Assembly: GCA_041687075.1 (NCBI GenBank)
Contig: JAWLCO010000036.1
Coordinates: forward strand, 1-34,078
Direction of reading: 5' to 3'
DNA length: 34,078 bases
Source of the DNA: ZC4RG25 sp041687075
GTDB lineage: Bacteria; Pseudomonadota; Alphaproteobacteria; Rhizobiales; Hyphomicrobiaceae
The notes beneath the pieces were generated by a model that was given only the letters and a program-made list of their open reading frames with translations, did no database searches and was not told the origin of the DNA. The stretch's first letter is position 1. Every line of letters begins with the position of its first letter. Below are positions 9,418 through 16,881 of the stretch, piece after piece. A program made the translations under genes and the position numbers.

Positions 9418-9704
9418 ACCCGTTACTCCTCCCAGTCGAAACCAAATGCGTTAATGCCCCGGCACTCGCGCGCACGGCATTGGCGGTTGAAATCTGTTTT
9501 CAGGATCAGAGGGCCCAGGTGCGACGCGCGATCGGCGTCCGCTCTGACGAGAAGGCGCCTGCAGGATTGGCCCCTTTGGCGCCTCGATGGCACTCGCAGA
9601 GCTGAGTCTCAACGCGTACACGGCGGCTCTACTCCAACACTAACAGCGCGATCTTAGGTTGAGCGGAATCTGCCGTGATCGGCCGGATGGCTACGAACCG
9701 TCAG

Positions 9705-9814
9705 GACCGTGGTTGGATACGGCTCAGACCATGGTCGGATGAACCGGATTAACCATGCATGCCGGGAGACGCCCCACAGGCCGTACCGATCCGCCCCTTA
9801 ACCGCGACCTGGTC
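9705..9814. promoter_or_regulatory. Cluster of three related GACC/GGTC dyads, possible operator array
   Basis: Two 14-mers, GACCGTGGTTGGAT (9705-9718) and GACCATGGTCGGAT (9727-9740), match at 12 of 14 positions. Their starts are 22 bp apart, about two helical turns. The second contains the perfect palindrome GACCATGGTC. A third dyad, GACC-T-GGTC, is at 9806-9814. The array is 290-400 bp upstream of the peroxidase start, so it could bind a regulator of that operon. The function is inferred and chance cannot be excluded in GC-rich DNA. Confidence 0.3.
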
Positions 9815-9913
9815 AGCACACGAAGGTTAACGCGGCACAGCGAAACTGAACTGGAAATGCGGTTGGGTGGTCAGCGCCGCGGGCCTACACGTTCCACCAC
9901 AAATTGAAGAAGG

Positions 9914-9933
9914 AAGCCCCACGCCGGCGGCTT
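9914..9933 (-). terminator. Possible weak terminator after modC
   Basis: Read on the minus strand, AAGCC and GGCTT form a 5 bp stem around a 10-nt loop, followed by the T-rich run TTCCTTCTTC. It begins about 15 bp after the modC stop. The stem is short and the T tract is interrupted, so this is only a weak candidate. Confidence 0.3.
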
Positions 9934-9947
9934 GGCTGATGAGCACT

Positions 9948-11081
9948 CTACTGCTGGGCTTCTGAGGCTGCCTCGAACGCCGGCATGATGTGAATGCCTT
10001 CGGCGAGCAGTGAAACGCGAGCCGCCACGCCGGGCTCGACGCCATTCCGGCGCGCGACGTGAAGCGGCACCGAGAAATGGATGGGCAGATTCGGCTCGTG
10101 ATCGGGTCGTAATGTCAGGTGGGCCGTCTGCCCGATCGGAAGCACGGTCTCGATAATCCCGGCAACAGGATTTTCGTGCTCGCCTCTCGATGGACGATCG
10201 CGGCGGTGAAGGACGACGAAGCCGTCGGGGATTACCCACGTAATCTTCCGGCCATTCTCGAGGTCCGGCCGAGCTGCCGCCTCGATCTCGAGGCCACCCC
10301 ACGCGATTATGGTGCGCCCGTTGTCTTTATCGCGCGCAAATATCCGGCCCTCGAAAATGTTTCGCAGATCGACGAGGCGCGCCACTTCCGCCGAAACGGG
10401 CTTGGTCGTGATTTCCTCTGGCGTGCCCGTCTGCAGCGTGCGACCGCGATGCAGGACGGCCATCCGATCCGCCAGCATGATCGCCTCGTCGAGATCATGA
10501 GTAACGAGCACGACCGGCATATTGAGCCCGCGGCGCAGCTCAGCAATTTCGCGGTAAAGGCGCTGACGGGTGGCTTTGTCGACGGCCGAGAATGGTTCGT
10601 CGAGCAATAGAACCTCGGGCTCTCGCGCCAGCGCCCGCGCCACGGCGACGCGCTGCTGCTGACCTCCGGAGAGCTCCGCGGGGCGGCGGTGCTCGAGGCC
10701 GGAAAGATGGACCATTGCAAGAAGCGAGTTTGCGCGTGCCTCGCGCTCAGCCGGGCGGACATGGCCCATGGCAGCCATGACATTGGCCAGGGCCGTCATA
10801 TGCGGAAACAACGCATAGCTTTGAAACACCATTCCGACGGCGCGCTGGTGTGCCGGAACGAAAAGGCCGGCCATGGCGGAAAACCAGGTTTCTCCGTTGG
10901 TTTCGATACTACCGTGCTTCGGCCGATAGGTACCCGCGATCGACCGGAGAATGGTCGACTTGCCGCTGCCGGATGGGCCGACGAGCGCCAACACCTCGCC
11001 AGGGGCGCAGGAAAACTGGGCCGCGAGCGGAATGGGCCCGTCCTGCCGCACATCGACCTGCAACCCCATCACGGCATTCAC
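9948..11081 (-). CDS. modC: Molybdate ABC transporter ATP-binding protein ModC
   Basis: A 377-residue ABC ATPase that powers molybdate uptake. Visible motifs in order are Walker A GPSGSGKST, Q-loop FQSYALFPH, signature LSGGQQQR, Walker B VLLLDEP and H-loop VTHD. A C-terminal extension of about 130 residues fits the regulatory TOBE (molybdate-binding) region of ModC. The start is a GTG at 11081 within a GTGA overlap with the modB stop, so the two are translationally coupled. An internal ATG 12 bases downstream is an alternative. It is the last gene of modABC. The family also includes tungstate, sulfate and iron ATPases; the ModB and ModA neighbours decide for molybdate. Confidence 0.92.
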   Translation of the reverse strand: MNAVMGLQVDVRQDGPIPLAAQFSCAPGEVLALVGPSGSGKSTILRSIAGTYRPKHGSIETNGETWFSAMAGLFVPAHQRAVGMVFQSYALFPHMTALANVMAAMGHVRPAEREARANSLLAMVHLSGLEHRRPAELSGGQQQRVAVARALAREPEVLLLDEPFSAVDKATRQRLYREIAELRRGLNMPVVLVTHDLDEAIMLADRMAVLHRGRTLQTGTPEEITTKPVSAEVARLVDLRNIFEGRIFARDKDNGRTIIAWGGLEIEAAARPDLENGRKITWVIPDGFVVLHRRDRPSRGEHENPVAGIIETVLPIGQTAHLTLRPDHEPNLPIHFSVPLHVARRNGVEPGVAARVSLLAEGIHIMPAFEAASEAQQ

Positions 11082-11746
11082 CTGAGCCGCCGGCCGATCC
11101 GGCGCGAAAACGTATATGTGAGCGCAATCGTGGCGAGAGAAACGGCAAGCAGGAAGGCCGACATTTGCGCTGCCGCATGATCATCGAAGGCCTGCACGCG
11201 GTCGTAAATCGCAATCGCGATGGTTTTTGTCTCGCCCGGGATCGAGCCGCCGACCATGAGGACGATGCCGAATTCTCCGAGCGTATGGGCAAACGAAAGC
11301 ACCATGGCCGTGAGAATGCCGGGCCAGGCCAGTGGCAACTCGATTTTCGTCAGCGCCTGCATGGGCGTCATACCACAACACGCTGCGGCTTCGCGCACGT
11401 CGGACGGAATGGCTTCGAAGCCGCGCTGCATCGGCTGGATGGCAAACGGCAGATTGAAGATGACGGAAGCGACGAGGAGACCTTCGAACGTAAAAACGAG
11501 CTGTCCGCCGAACAGCGCCTGCCAGATCTGCCCGATCGGTGAGGCGGCCCCGAACGCGACAAGCAGGTAATACCCGACGACGGTCGGAGGCAGCACGAGT
11601 GGAAGGGTCACGAGCGCTTCGAGGAGTCCCTTGCCACGGAACTGATGATAAGCCAGTGCCCGTCCCAAGAGGATGCCGATCGGCAGAAGGAAGACAACCG
11701 TCAGCGCCGCAAGCCGGAGCGACAGGAACAGCGCAGTCCAGTCCAT
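11078..11746 (-). CDS. modB: Molybdate ABC transporter permease ModB
   Basis: A 222-residue inner-membrane permease with about five hydrophobic helices, the usual ModB size. The segment LPLVLPPTVVGYYLL and the cytoplasmic coupling-loop motif VREAAACCGMTPMQAL are hallmarks of ModB, as is the following LAWPGILTAMVLSFAHTLGE. The gene overlaps modC by 4 bp and lies 18 bp after the modA stop. The start ATG is preceded by GGGAGAGG about 5 bp upstream. Specificity for molybdate rather than tungstate follows from the family and from the molybdoenzyme operon about 5 kb away; it is not certain. Confidence 0.94.
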   Translation of the reverse strand: MDWTALFLSLRLAALTVVFLLPIGILLGRALAYHQFRGKGLLEALVTLPLVLPPTVVGYYLLVAFGAASPIGQIWQALFGGQLVFTFEGLLVASVIFNLPFAIQPMQRGFEAIPSDVREAAACCGMTPMQALTKIELPLAWPGILTAMVLSFAHTLGEFGIVLMVGGSIPGETKTIAIAIYDRVQAFDDHAAAQMSAFLLAVSLATIALTYTFSRRIGRRLR

Positions 11747-11764
11747 GCACCTCTCCCTGCGCGC

Positions 11765-12577
11765 TCAGCTCGCCTCGCCGGGCAAAACGAAGCCGTATTT
11801 GCGGAACACCGCGCGGGCCGCGGGGGCCTGAAGGTAGCCATGGAAGCGCTCGGCAACCGGCCCTGCGGTTTTCAAGAGCACCATCTGCTGCCTGAGCGCA
11901 GAGTGCCATTCTTCCGGAATCAGCGCGAACTCGCCGCGTGAGGCGACGCGGGGATCAAGAGCGAGCGAATGGGCGATGATGCCGCCCTGAGCATTGCCGG
12001 AGGTCGCAAACTGGGCCGCCTGGGCAATATTCTCGCCGTATACGAGGTTCGGTTTTATCCGATTCCAAAGCCCTTGGTGGCGCAGCGCCTCCTCGGCGCG
12101 CTTGCCGTAAGGCGCGTGCTCGGGGTTGGCGATGGCAAACCGTGTCACCCGGCCGGCATCGAGAGCAGCCGCAAGGTCGGCGAGCGAGCCGTCGGCTTTG
12201 AGCGGTGAGCCGGGCGGCACGATGATGCCGATGCGGCCGACAGCATAGAGCACCCCCTCGTCCCGGGTGAAGCCAGCCTCGGCGAGATCGCGCACGTACG
12301 TCTCGTCCGCCGACAGGAACATCTGGAAGGGCGCACCCTGCCGGATCTGACGGGCGAAGTTGCCGGACGACCCGAACGCCAGCTTCACCGACAAGCCGGT
12401 TTCAGCCTTGAAGGCCTCCGCAATCTCTTCCATCGCAAACTGCACGCTGGCAGCGACGGCGATGACCGGCACGTCGGCGCTGCTGGCATTGACGCGAGAG
12501 GCACCTGCCATGGAAGCAGCCGCTGCCCCTGTCAGGAGCAGGTTGATCGCGGCTCGGCGGCTCAGGGCAGCAGACAT
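11765..12577 (-). CDS. modA: Molybdate-binding periplasmic protein ModA
   Basis: The solute-binding protein of the molybdate importer, about 270 residues. The chosen ATG at 12577 follows GGAGAG and begins a typical export signal: SRRAAINLLLTGAAAASMAGA, with twin arginines before a hydrophobic core, so Tat export is possible. The frame stays open upstream to 12676, but those 33 codons carry no such signal. The mature part has family landmarks: VAVAASVQFAMEEIAEAF near the start, FGSSGNFARQIRQGAPF, LSADETYVRDL and FAIANPEHAPYGKRAEEAL. These contain the Ser and Ala backbone groups that hold the oxyanion. The gene is the first of modABC and is divergent from the truncated haemoglobin gene. Confidence 0.92.
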   Translation of the reverse strand: MSAALSRRAAINLLLTGAAAASMAGASRVNASSADVPVIAVAASVQFAMEEIAEAFKAETGLSVKLAFGSSGNFARQIRQGAPFQMFLSADETYVRDLAEAGFTRDEGVLYAVGRIGIIVPPGSPLKADGSLADLAAALDAGRVTRFAIANPEHAPYGKRAEEALRHQGLWNRIKPNLVYGENIAQAAQFATSGNAQGGIIAHSLALDPRVASRGEFALIPEEWHSALRQQMVLLKTAGPVAERFHGYLQAPAARAVFRKYGFVLPGEAS

Positions 12578-12768
12578 CAACTCTCCGGAAGTCTCATGCC
12601 GGTAGCGAGACATAAGGGACCGCATCAGCCCAAATTCCGCAACGGCAAATTGCCGTAAGCTTGAAGCCCGGGACAAACCCGCTCACAGCCTCCAGCGCCC
12701 GACGTTGCGTGCGGGCGCGATAAGAGGTATTTCGGATGATGCTTTAGGGCGAATATGTAAGGACCACA
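12578..12768. promoter_or_regulatory. Divergent modA / haemoglobin promoter region with 15 bp dyad
   Basis: This 191 bp gap lies between the modA start (minus) and the haemoglobin start (plus), so both promoters should be here. It holds a perfect inverted repeat, ACGGCAA-A-TTGCCGT, at 12642-12656. It does not resemble the ModE-type Mo-box (CGNTATATA arms). The dyad could be an operator for either gene or both. Confidence 0.4.
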
Positions 12769-13191
12769 ATGCCACCGCACCCGAAAGCGCCCGGCCTGGA
12801 GGTGGGCGTTACCGAGCCGATGATCCGCGAGCTCGTCCACACCTTCTATGCCCGGGTCCGCCAGGACGAGTTGCTGGGCCCGATCTTCAATGAGCATGTC
12901 GCGGACTGGCCGGACCATCTCGACCGGCTCTGCGCGTTCTGGTCATCCGTCACGCTCATGACGGGCCGCTTCAAAGGCAAGCCGGTTCCTGCTCACACGA
13001 AGCTGCCCGGCATCACTGGCCGGCACTTCTCCCACTGGCTGGCACTCTTCGCCAGGACGGCGCGCGAGGTCTGCCCGGCCGCGGCCGCGGAGCTCTTCGT
13101 CGAGCGATCCGAGCGGATTGCGCAATCGCTCCAGCTCGCGATTGCCGTACATCGCGGCGAGCTGCCCGAGGTGCGCCATGGTGCCGCGTGA
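12769..13191 (+). CDS. Group III truncated haemoglobin
   Basis: A 140-residue globin of the trHb III type, a cytoplasmic haem protein expected to bind oxygen or NO. Landmarks are the B-helix pair Phe26-Tyr27 (HTFYARV), the segment NEHVADWPDHLDRLCAFWSSV, and the group III pattern RHFSHWLALF around residues 85-94. His86 is the likely proximal ligand and Trp90 the conserved downstream Trp. The length fits the family (about 130-150). The ATG at 12769 follows AAGGA. The gene overlaps the cyclo-ligase start by 14 bp and leads a plus-strand group that ends with nitronate monooxygenase. A role in NO or nitro-compound stress is suggested by that neighbour only. Confidence 0.88.
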   Translation: MPPHPKAPGLEVGVTEPMIRELVHTFYARVRQDELLGPIFNEHVADWPDHLDRLCAFWSSVTLMTGRFKGKPVPAHTKLPGITGRHFSHWLALFARTAREVCPAAAAELFVERSERIAQSLQLAIAVHRGELPEVRHGAA

Positions 13192-13750
13192 GGTCATCGA
13201 ATGGCGCAAGGCAGAGCGCACCCGGCTGCTCGAGATACGCCGCGGCATGCCGCTGGCCGATCGCGCGGCATTGATCGAGCCGCTTCTCGAAAATTTGCGG
13301 GCTGTCCTGGAGAAGCTGCCCTTCGGCTCACTCGGAATATACTGGCCTATTCAGCGTGAAGTGGATGTGCGCCCGCTTGCGGACGAGTTGTGCCGGCAGC
13401 GGGGCGCCAGGTTGGCGCTGCCCGTTGTCGTCCAGAAGGGTGCCCCGCTCGAGTACTGGAAGTGGCAGATGGGCGATCCCGTCGAGCGCGGATTCTGGAA
13501 CATCCCGGTTCCCAAGCAGCGCCAGGTGATCGAGCCCGATGCGGTCATTGCGCCGCTTGTCGGGTTCCACGGCAAATACCGGCTCGGATACGGTGGCGGC
13601 TATTTCGACCGGACGCTCGCGGCGGCGAAAAAGCGGCCGTTGGCCATCGGCATCGGGTTCGAGTTCAGCCGGGTCGAGGGCTTCGTTCCTCAGGCCCATG
13701 ACATTCCCATGAACGTCATCGTCACCGAGAGTGCGAGCTACGAGCGGTGA
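13178..13750 (+). CDS. ygfA: 5-formyltetrahydrofolate cyclo-ligase
   Basis: Encodes about 190 residues. The enzyme converts 5-formyl-THF to 5,10-methenyl-THF using ATP (EC 6.3.3.2), recycling a folate storage form. The key C-terminal motif LGYGGGYFDRTL binds nucleotide and substrate and is fully present; VGFHGKYR precedes it. N-terminal basic residues (EWRKAERTRLLEIR) match the family phosphate-binding start. The ATG at 13178 lies inside the end of the haemoglobin gene and is preceded by GAGGTG. The frame is open 20 codons further upstream, but that part is unlike the family. It overlaps the next frame at its stop. Confidence 0.93.
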   Translation: MVPREVIEWRKAERTRLLEIRRGMPLADRAALIEPLLENLRAVLEKLPFGSLGIYWPIQREVDVRPLADELCRQRGARLALPVVVQKGAPLEYWKWQMGDPVERGFWNIPVPKQRQVIEPDAVIAPLVGFHGKYRLGYGGGYFDRTLAAAKKRPLAIGIGFEFSRVEGFVPQAHDIPMNVIVTESASYER

Positions 13751-13773
13751 TTCACTTGAAAGGGGGAACGCCG

Positions 13774-14202
13774 ATGCTCGGGATTCCGGACTTCTACAAG
13801 GTGTTCCTCTTTGACATGCCCGATGGCGTCTTGCTGGCGGACGACAAGGGCGTGATCCGCATGTGGAATGCCGGATGCCAGCGGATCTTCGGTTTCACGG
13901 CAGACGAGGCAATCGGGCAGCCGCTCGACATCATCATTCCGGAGAATCTGCGGGCCCGGCACTCGGAAGGATATGCCCAGACCATGCGCACAGGGCATTC
14001 CCGCTATGGCAACGGGGATCTTCTCGCCGTACCCGCAATGCGCAAGGATGGAAGCCGCATTTCGGTCGAGTTCTCGATCCTGCCGTTTCAAGATGCCGAC
14101 GGCCGAATCGTCGGGATCGGGGCCGTGATGCGGGACGTGACGAAAAAGTTCGAGGAGATGAAGTCGCTGAAGAAGGCGCTGGCGGCAGCCAGAGCTGGAT
14201 AA
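13774..14202 (+). CDS. Stand-alone PAS domain protein
   Basis: About 142 residues consisting of a single PAS domain. Typical features are the start MPDGVLLADDKGVIRMWN, the FGFTADEAIGQPLDIIIPE turn, and the C-terminal strand AVMRDVTKKFEE with a trailing helix. No kinase, GGDEF, HTH or other output domain follows, so it presumably works through a partner. The ATG at 13774 follows AAGGGGGAAC; a GTG at 13747 overlapping the cyclo-ligase stop is a weaker alternative. A polar HSEGY segment follows the IIIPE turn, but no ligand-binding residue such as a flavin-linking Cys can be named with confidence. It lies 25 bp upstream of the nitronate monooxygenase. Confidence 0.85.
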   Translation: MLGIPDFYKVFLFDMPDGVLLADDKGVIRMWNAGCQRIFGFTADEAIGQPLDIIIPENLRARHSEGYAQTMRTGHSRYGNGDLLAVPAMRKDGSRISVEFSILPFQDADGRIVGIGAVMRDVTKKFEEMKSLKKALAAARAG

Positions 14203-14227
14203 CCCAACTGTCAACCGGAGAACGCTT

Positions 14228-15307
14228 ATGTGGCCAGATCGCAGGATCACCGAGCTGTTCGGGATCGAGCACCCCATCCTTCTGGCCCCCATGGCAGGAC
14301 CCAGCACCGCAGAGCTCGGGATAGCGGCCTCAGAAGCAGGCGGGCTTGGCTGCTACGCCTGCGCGCTCTCCACGCCGGAGCAGATCCGCACGGCCATGAG
14401 CGTCATCCGGCAGCGGACGAACAGGCCGGTCAATCTGAACTTCTTCACGCATACGCCGCCAGTGCCCGATGCCGGCCGGGAGGCGCGCTGGAAGGCGCGA
14501 TTGGGCCAGTATTATTCGGAGCTTGGCGTCGATCCCAATGCACCCGTTCCCAGCACCAACCGCGCACCCTTCGACGAGACGACCTGCCGGATCGTGGAAG
14601 AGTTCAAGCCCGAGGTGGTGAGTTTTCACTTCGGACTACCGGAAGAAAACCTGCTGCAGCGTGTAAAAGCGACCGGCGCGAAGGTCATCTCGTCGGCGAC
14701 GACGGCCCGTGAGGCCAAGTGGCTGGCCGAGCGCGGCTGCGACGCCATCATCGCCCAGGGCGCCGAGGCGGGCGGCCACAGAGGCATGTTCCTGACGGAC
14801 AACATCGCATCGCAGGCAGGCACTTTCGCCCTCGTGCCGCAGGTCGTCGACGCTGTCGACGTGCCGGTGATCGCAGCGGGCGGCATCGCCGACGGGCGCG
14901 GCATCGCGGCGGCCTTTGCGCTCGGCGCAGCGGGTGTGCAGGTGGGCACGGCGTACCTCTTCTGCCCCGAGGCCAAGGTTTCGGACCTCCACCGCTCGGC
15001 GCTGCGGTCGGCGCGCGATGATGACACCGTGCTGACGAACGTCTTCACCGGCCGGCCGGCGCGCGGCGTCATCAACAGAATCATCCGGGAGGTCGGTCCC
15101 ATATCGCCGGACGCGCCCGCCTTCCCGCTTGCGGCCGGGGCGTTGGCTCCGATCAGAGCTGCCGCCGAAGCCAAGGGATCGTCGGACCTCACCTCTCTCT
15201 GGTCCGGACAAGCCGCTTCTCTCGCCCGCGACATGCCGGCCGCCGAGCTGACGCGCAAGCTGGTTCAGGAGGCGCTGGATCGCGTGAAAGCGCTCAGCGG
15301 GACTTGA
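14228..15307 (+). CDS. Nitronate monooxygenase (2-nitropropane dioxygenase family)
   Basis: A 359-residue FMN TIM-barrel enzyme that oxidises alkyl nitronates such as propionate 3-nitronate to aldehydes or keto acids plus nitrite. Landmarks are HPILLAPMAGPST at the N-terminus, VNLNFFTH, QGAEAGGHRGMF with the catalytic His, VPVIAAGGIADGRGIAAAFALGA (phosphate binding) and GVQVGTAYLFCPEA. The length fits class I members. The ATG follows GGAG at 8 bp. It closes the haemoglobin-cyclo-ligase-PAS-NMO group, and the 105 bp after it separate it from the next operon. The physiological substrate is unknown; nitro-compound detoxification is the family role. Confidence 0.93.
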   Translation: MWPDRRITELFGIEHPILLAPMAGPSTAELGIAASEAGGLGCYACALSTPEQIRTAMSVIRQRTNRPVNLNFFTHTPPVPDAGREARWKARLGQYYSELGVDPNAPVPSTNRAPFDETTCRIVEEFKPEVVSFHFGLPEENLLQRVKATGAKVISSATTAREAKWLAERGCDAIIAQGAEAGGHRGMFLTDNIASQAGTFALVPQVVDAVDVPVIAAGGIADGRGIAAAFALGAAGVQVGTAYLFCPEAKVSDLHRSALRSARDDDTVLTNVFTGRPARGVINRIIREVGPISPDAPAFPLAAGALAPIRAAAEAKGSSDLTSLWSGQAASLARDMPAAELTRKLVQEALDRVKALSGT

Positions 15308-15366
15308 TCCAACCGCACGCGCGCTCTCCGAAAATTGAGCGAGGCAACCGTGACGGGCGGCATGGG

Positions 15367-15372
15367 TTGACA
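15367..15372 (+). promoter_or_regulatory. Possible -35 element upstream of the Vgb-like gene
   Basis: A consensus TTGACA hexamer lies about 40 bp upstream of the propeller gene start, in the only gap between the NMO group and the propeller-cytochrome-Pao group. No good -10 hexamer is seen 16-18 bp downstream, so this is weak. Confidence 0.25.
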
Positions 15373-15412
15373 TAAGGTCCTGCAAGAGTTGGCCCGACGA
15401 CAGGAGCCGGTC

Positions 15413-16384
15413 ATGTTTCGCATTCTGGCGGCCCTCGCAGCCCTGATCTTCCTGCATGCCTCCGCATGGGCAGATTTCTCGGACCAGTACTTCGAGGTGC
15501 CCAAGGGCGACGGACCTCACGACGTTGCCGTCGCATCGGACGGAGCCGTCTGGTATGCGGGGCAGAAGGCTGGCGTCGCCGGAAAGCTCGACCCGGCAAC
15601 GGGTAAGATCGAACGCATTCCGCTCGGAGAGAACTCGGCGCCGCACGGCGTGATCGTGGGACCGGACGGTGCGCCGTGGTTCACCGACGGCGGGCAGAAT
15701 GCGATCGTGCGTGTCGATCCCGGAACGCACGGCGTCACGGTTTGGCCATTGCCGCCGGAGCGAATGCCCTACACGAACCTCAATACGGCGGCTTTCGACG
15801 GGAAAGGGCGCATCTGGTTCACAGGGCAGAACGGCATCTATGGCCGGCTCGACCCCAACACAAGTGACATGAAGGTCTGGGATGCCCCGCGCGGGCGCGG
15901 ACCCTATGGCATCACGGCCACCCCCAGCGGCGACATCTGGTTCGTGTCGCTGGCCGGCAGCTATCTCGCCAACGTCGATCTCGAAACCGGACGGGCGACC
16001 GTCTACGAGCCGCCGACACCCAAACAGGGCGCCCGGCGCGTTTGGTCGGACTCGCAGGGTCGGCTCTGGATCAGCGAATGGAACACCGGCAACGTCAGTG
16101 TCTACGATCCCGCGTCGGAAAGGTGGCAGCAGTGGACGCTCCCCGGCGAGAAGCCGCGCACTTATTCGGTCTGGGTCGATCCCGACGACAAGGTCTGGCT
16201 GACGGAATGGTCGAGCAATGCGGTCGTGCGCTTCGACCCGGAGACGGAAGAATTCAAGAGCTTTCCGAGCAACCGGCCGAATGCCAACGTGCGCCAGATG
16301 CTTGGGCGCAAGGGTGAGGCCTGGATCCCGGAATCCGGCACCGACCGGCTGCGTGTGATCCGTTATGCGTCCAAGGCGGACTGA
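15413..16384 (+). CDS. Exported Vgb-like (virginiamycin B lyase family) beta-propeller protein
   Basis: About 323 residues. The ATG at 15413 follows AGGAG and starts a clear Sec signal peptide (MFRILAALAALIFLHASAWA, cut before DFSD), so the protein is periplasmic. The rest is a seven-fold blade repeat, each with a Trp motif: VWYAGQ, PWFTDGG, IWFTGQ, IWFVSL, LWISEW, VWLTEW, AWIPES. True streptogramin lyases share this fold, but environmental members are rarely antibiotic-resistance genes, and the lyase His and Glu residues cannot be assigned confidently here. Its gene overlaps the cytochrome c gene by about 20 bp and precedes the molybdenum hydroxylase subunits, so a substrate-binding or partner role with that system is more likely than antibiotic lysis. 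Confidence 0.85.
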   Translation: MFRILAALAALIFLHASAWADFSDQYFEVPKGDGPHDVAVASDGAVWYAGQKAGVAGKLDPATGKIERIPLGENSAPHGVIVGPDGAPWFTDGGQNAIVRVDPGTHGVTVWPLPPERMPYTNLNTAAFDGKGRIWFTGQNGIYGRLDPNTSDMKVWDAPRGRGPYGITATPSGDIWFVSLAGSYLANVDLETGRATVYEPPTPKQGARRVWSDSQGRLWISEWNTGNVSVYDPASERWQQWTLPGEKPRTYSVWVDPDDKVWLTEWSSNAVVRFDPETEEFKSFPSNRPNANVRQMLGRKGEAWIPESGTDRLRVIRYASKAD

Positions 16385-16802
16385 GCGCCGGGTGCCGCGC
16401 GTCGAAATCGCTGCTCTCCTGGTCCTGGCAGCGTCGGCAACAGCCCCGCCGTCTATTCTGATGGCAGCGGAGTCCGGGGATCCGGCCCGTGGGGAGCGTG
16501 TGTTTCAACGCTGCTATGCCTGTCACTCCGTTGAACCAAACGAAGGCAACCTGCAGGGTCCGAGCCTGTACAAGGTCATCGGCCGGCCCGCGGCCGCGCT
16601 TCCGGGGTTCGATTATTCTCAGGCGATGAAACAGAAGGCTGCGGAAGGTCTCGTGTGGGATGCTGCCAGCCTTGACGCTTACATCGCCGATCCCGATGCA
16701 GTCGTGCCTGGGACGCTGATGATCATTCCTCCGGTTCGCAATGGTCAGGACCGCGGCGACCTGATCGCCTACCTGGCACGCTCCGGCCGGTTCGAGGATT
16801 GA
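16365..16802 (+). CDS. Class I c-type cytochrome
   Basis: About 145 residues with one haem c site, Cys50-Tyr-Ala-Cys53-His54, and a probable axial Met119 in PGTLMIIPPV, the usual cytochrome c550-like arrangement. An Arg-rich start followed by a hydrophobic stretch (VEIAALLVLAASATA) acts as a signal peptide, so it is periplasmic. The ATG at 16365 overlaps the propeller gene by 20 bp; a GTG at 16392 would give a cleaner signal peptide and is a real alternative. Being directly upstream of the PaoABC-type subunits, it may accept electrons from that enzyme, as cytochromes do for several membrane or periplasmic molybdenum dehydrogenases. Compartment matching is a problem (see the 2Fe-2S subunit). 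Confidence 0.9.
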   Translation: MRPRRTERRVPRVEIAALLVLAASATAPPSILMAAESGDPARGERVFQRCYACHSVEPNEGNLQGPSLYKVIGRPAAALPGFDYSQAMKQKAAEGLVWDAASLDAYIADPDAVVPGTLMIIPPVRNGQDRGDLIAYLARSGRFED

Positions 16803-16881
16803 CCTCTCTGCCTTTGGAACCAATCGAGCGCCGCTGCTGTTGAGCGCTTGGAACCCCCATTTCGGCCAGCGGAGAACGACC

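Larger units (their letters stand above)
9418..9947. other. 530 bp non-coding stretch upstream of the RTX peroxidase
   Basis: No convincing gene was found on either strand between the peroxidase start and the modC stop; the open plus-strand frame entering it from the left is antisense to the peroxidase. It should contain the peroxidase promoter. Visible structure is an AT-richer patch with the inverted repeat TGAAA-n5-TTTCA at 9488-9502, the GACC/GGTC dyads at 9705-9814, and a weak hairpin at 9914-9933. Confidence 0.6.

Noticed and set aside
12578..12768. A ModE-binding Mo-box upstream of modA
   Set aside because: No CGNTATATA-type arms are present; the only dyad has different arms.
14636..15730. 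A 364-codon minus-strand frame across the NMO and propeller genes
   Set aside because: It crosses two convincing plus-strand genes and the gap between them, and has no domain.
15413..16384. Streptogramin-resistance lyase
   Set aside because: The signal peptide and redox-enzyme context do not fit a cytoplasmic antibiotic lyase, and the catalytic residues could not be assigned.
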